NCBI GenBank assembly: GCA_963818885.1
Contig: CAWFTP010000001.1
Span: forward strand, 744,001-808,000
Length of the DNA: 64,000 bases
Origin: DATFDN01 sp963818885
GTDB taxonomy: Bacteria; Pseudomonadota; Alphaproteobacteria; Acetobacterales; Acetobacteraceae
Direction of reading: 5' to 3'
Of this stretch, positions 62,529 to 64,000 are shown piece after piece. Position numbers and translations under genes: made by a program. A model generated the notes under the pieces. That model did no database searches. It was not told the DNA's origin and saw only the letters and a list, made by a program, of their open reading frames with translations. Numbering within the stretch: the stretch's first letter is position 1; every line of letters begins with the position of its first letter.

Positions 62529-63590
62529 CTACTCTACCAGCCTCGCCGAGCCGCCGCGACCGTTCGCGCTGGCATCGAGGCGGACGGCAGCCTCCGGCAC
62601 GCCGTCGGCGGCGAGCGCCTGGGCGATCGCCTGCGCGCGCTGCAGGCCAAGCGAGACGGCCTGCGACTGCACCGCGGGATCCGTGCTCTCGGCATCGCCA
62701 TGGCCGACGACGGCGATGACGCGATTGCCGCGCCGTTGCGCGAGGGTGCGCAACGCGGAGGCGGAGGCCGCGGGCAACACGGCGGAGGTGGGCGGGAAGG
62801 GCACGTCGACCGTGGTCGCCGGATTTGCGGGTAGCGCGGGAGCGGCGGCGATGCGGGGGGGCGGGGGCGATGCGGCAGGCGCCGGGCGCGCGGGCGGGGT
62901 CGCGGCTGCGGGAACCGGCGGCGTCGCGCCGGGCGGCGCGCCCAGCGGAGGCGCGATGGAGGCGAGACGTGGCGGCGCCGGTGGTCCGGGCGGGACCTGC
63001 ACGTTGGCCGGACCCGTGGGATTGACGTCGGGACCGAGCGGCGTGCTGGCGACCGAACGCGACGGCGTCGGGGCGGGAACGGCAGCGGGATGCGCCGGCG
63101 CGGGTGCGGTCGGTGCAGGCGTCGATGCAGGCGCGGACGCCGATGTGGCCTGTGCCGGCGCCGCCTCGGCGGCGGCGAGGGTCGCAGAGGGCGAGCCCGG
63201 CGGCGGGGGCGGCGGCACGGTGCCGACGCCGAACAGCGACGGCGAGGCCGCGGGCGAAGACGGATCGGGCGGCGGCGGCAGCACCAGATGGCTCGCATTG
63301 TTGCGGTCGGCGATCAGCGACTGCGAGATCGCTTCCAGCGCCTTCTGGTCGGGCGCCGGCGGACGGGCGGGGACGGTGGCGAGATTGGGGTAGGGCTGGG
63401 TCAGACCGGGCGGGGGCTGACGCGGCTTGGCGATCTGTCCCCCTTCGGCGCGATGGACCAGGTTCGGCACCGCCGAGCATCCGGCGAGGCCCATCCCGAG
63501 CGCGCCGATCGCCGCGAGCCGGGCCAGCTTGGCCGCTTGTTTCGGGCCTTGCCGCCCGGTAGGTATGGCGCCCATCTTATGTCTCGTCAT
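62529..63590 (-). CDS. OmpA-family lipoprotein with long Pro/Ala-rich linker
   Basis: A 353-residue protein. The signal includes AAIGALGMGLAGCSAV, a lipobox with Cys38, so it is likely an outer-membrane lipoprotein. A long Pro/Ala low-complexity linker (about residues 95-250) leads to a compact OmpA-like peptidoglycan-binding domain (TTVDVPFPPTSAVLPAASAS; NRVIAVVGHGDAE; SLGLQRAQAIAQALAADGVP). It may tether the outer membrane to the wall. ATG 63575 is an alternative start. Confidence 0.85.
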   Translation of the reverse strand: MTRHKMGAIPTGRQGPKQAAKLARLAAIGALGMGLAGCSAVPNLVHRAEGGQIAKPRQPPPGLTQPYPNLATVPARPPAPDQKALEAISQSLIADRNNASHLVLPPPPDPSSPAASPSLFGVGTVPPPPPPGSPSATLAAAEAAPAQATSASAPASTPAPTAPAPAHPAAVPAPTPSRSVASTPLGPDVNPTGPANVQVPPGPPAPPRLASIAPPLGAPPGATPPVPAAATPPARPAPAASPPPPRIAAAPALPANPATTVDVPFPPTSAVLPAASASALRTLAQRRGNRVIAVVGHGDAESTDPAVQSQAVSLGLQRAQAIAQALAADGVPEAAVRLDASANGRGGSARLVE

Positions 63591-63665
63591 TCGCCGGATT
63601 CGCTCCCGTTTGCCGCCCGCGCGGCACATGTAGCCAACGGCGTCCGACCCGGAAAGGATGCCTCC

Positions 63666-64000
63666 ATGCCCGATTCCCAGCCCAGCGAGAACGGCGGGTT
63701 CAAGATGCCCGACCCGGCCGTCGTCAGCCGCTCCATGAGCGACATCGCCGAACGGTCGCAGCGGCTCGTCACGACCTGGCTGGAGCGGCAGAAGGGCAAG
63801 ACCCCCGGCTCGACGGACGCGCTGGGGCTGGGCAGCGCCTTCTTCGAGATGACCGCCCGTCTGATGGCCAACCCCGCCAAGGTGATGCAGGCCCAGCTGG
63901 GCTTCTGGCAGGACTATCTGACGCTGTGGCAAAGCACCGCGAAGCGGATGCTGGGCATGCCGGCCAAGGAGGTGATCACCGCGTCGCCGTCCGACCGGCG
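63666..64000 (+). CDS. phaC: Class I polyhydroxyalkanoate synthase PhaC, N-terminal part (runs off window)
   Basis: The first 111 residues are visible: MPDSQPSENGGFKMPDPAVV then SRSMSDIAERSQRLVTTWLE and FFEMTARLMANPAKVMQAQL followed by GFWQDYLTLWQSTAKRMLG. The last part is the characteristic PhaC N-terminal domain sequence. The catalytic Cys-Asp-His region lies beyond the window. GGATGCC and a purine-rich leader precede ATG 63666. It is divergent from the OmpA gene. Confidence 0.9.
   Translation, partial: MPDSQPSENGGFKMPDPAVVSRSMSDIAERSQRLVTTWLERQKGKTPGSTDALGLGSAFFEMTARLMANPAKVMQAQLGFWQDYLTLWQSTAKRMLGMPAKEVITASPSDR

Noticed and set aside
61372..63393. 673-codon + strand frame opposite the aminotransferase and OmpA genes
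   Set aside because: It spans two well-supported minus-strand genes and the Gly/Ala-rich end mirrors the Pro-rich OmpA linker.

Overview
The window is high-GC, gene-dense bacterial DNA that looks alphaproteobacterial, most likely Rhodospirillales/Acetobacteraceae. This is inferred from the SUF-only Fe-S operon led by an Rrf2 regulator, a B12-dependent ribonucleotide reductase, two Liv-type ABC transporters, DUF1127, DUF1489, a bactofilin, a class I PHA synthase and the hom/aminotransferase pair. No rRNA or taxonomic marker is present, so the family-level placement is inference.

Layout, left to right. (1) 1-5025: an accessory metabolic cluster around a LysR regulator. On the minus strand are a flavin monooxygenase and an amino-acid-type solute-binding protein. 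Divergent from them are two carboxymuconolactone-decarboxylase/AhpD-fold proteins and an opine-dehydrogenase-family enzyme. (2) 5.2-9.4 kb: a decayed murA fragment, a broken VapBC module, a GTAC repeat array, intact murA, a heavily frameshifted Ni/Co transporter gene and a protein of unknown function. (3) 9.4-15.1 kb: a methyltransferase and an MFS transporter, then a complete IS1595-family element (11578-14171, 8-bp target duplication). The element carries passenger genes and has split a low-GC membrane-protein gene; removing it on paper restores that reading frame exactly. (4) 15.3-20.8 kb: nrdJ, then the phage-shock module pspF / pspABC-yccF with a textbook sigma-54 promoter. (5) 20.8-27.4 kb: the suf operon (Rrf2 regulator, sufB, C, D, S, U, T, A) with a palindromic operator. 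(6) 27.4-30.9 kb: a GMC oxidoreductase, tRNA-Gln(CTG), a PPP phosphatase, a VOC protein and a peptidoglycan-binding lipoprotein. (7) 31-38.7 kb: a first Liv-type transporter operon with a degenerate AMP-binding protein, an FAH-family hydrolase and an SDR. (8) 38.8-43.8 kb: threonine synthase, a DMT exporter, a LysR regulator and a bactofilin. (9) 43.8-49.2 kb: a PfkB-family sugar/nucleoside kinase and a second Liv-type operon. (10) 49.2-55.6 kb: pssA-psd, cytochrome b561, DUF1489, an orphan amino-acid ABC ATPase and kup. (11) 55.7-59.8 kb: two copies of a structured ~185-bp RNA-like element flanking two genes, a remnant of a type ISP restriction enzyme, a second GTAC array and a TetR regulator with an antitoxin-like tail. 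(12) 59.9-64 kb: hom, a DapL/AlaC-type aminotransferase, an OmpA lipoprotein and the start of phaC.

Two features run through the whole window. First, many single-base indels break otherwise conserved genes (at least ten loci). Some of these, such as those in nrdJ, look more like base-calling errors than real decay; nicO and vapBC look genuinely degraded, though this cannot be settled from one sequence. Second, palindromic 'CTCTCCC...GGGAGAG' intergenic elements recur in at least seven places, including one translated in frame inside pspF.
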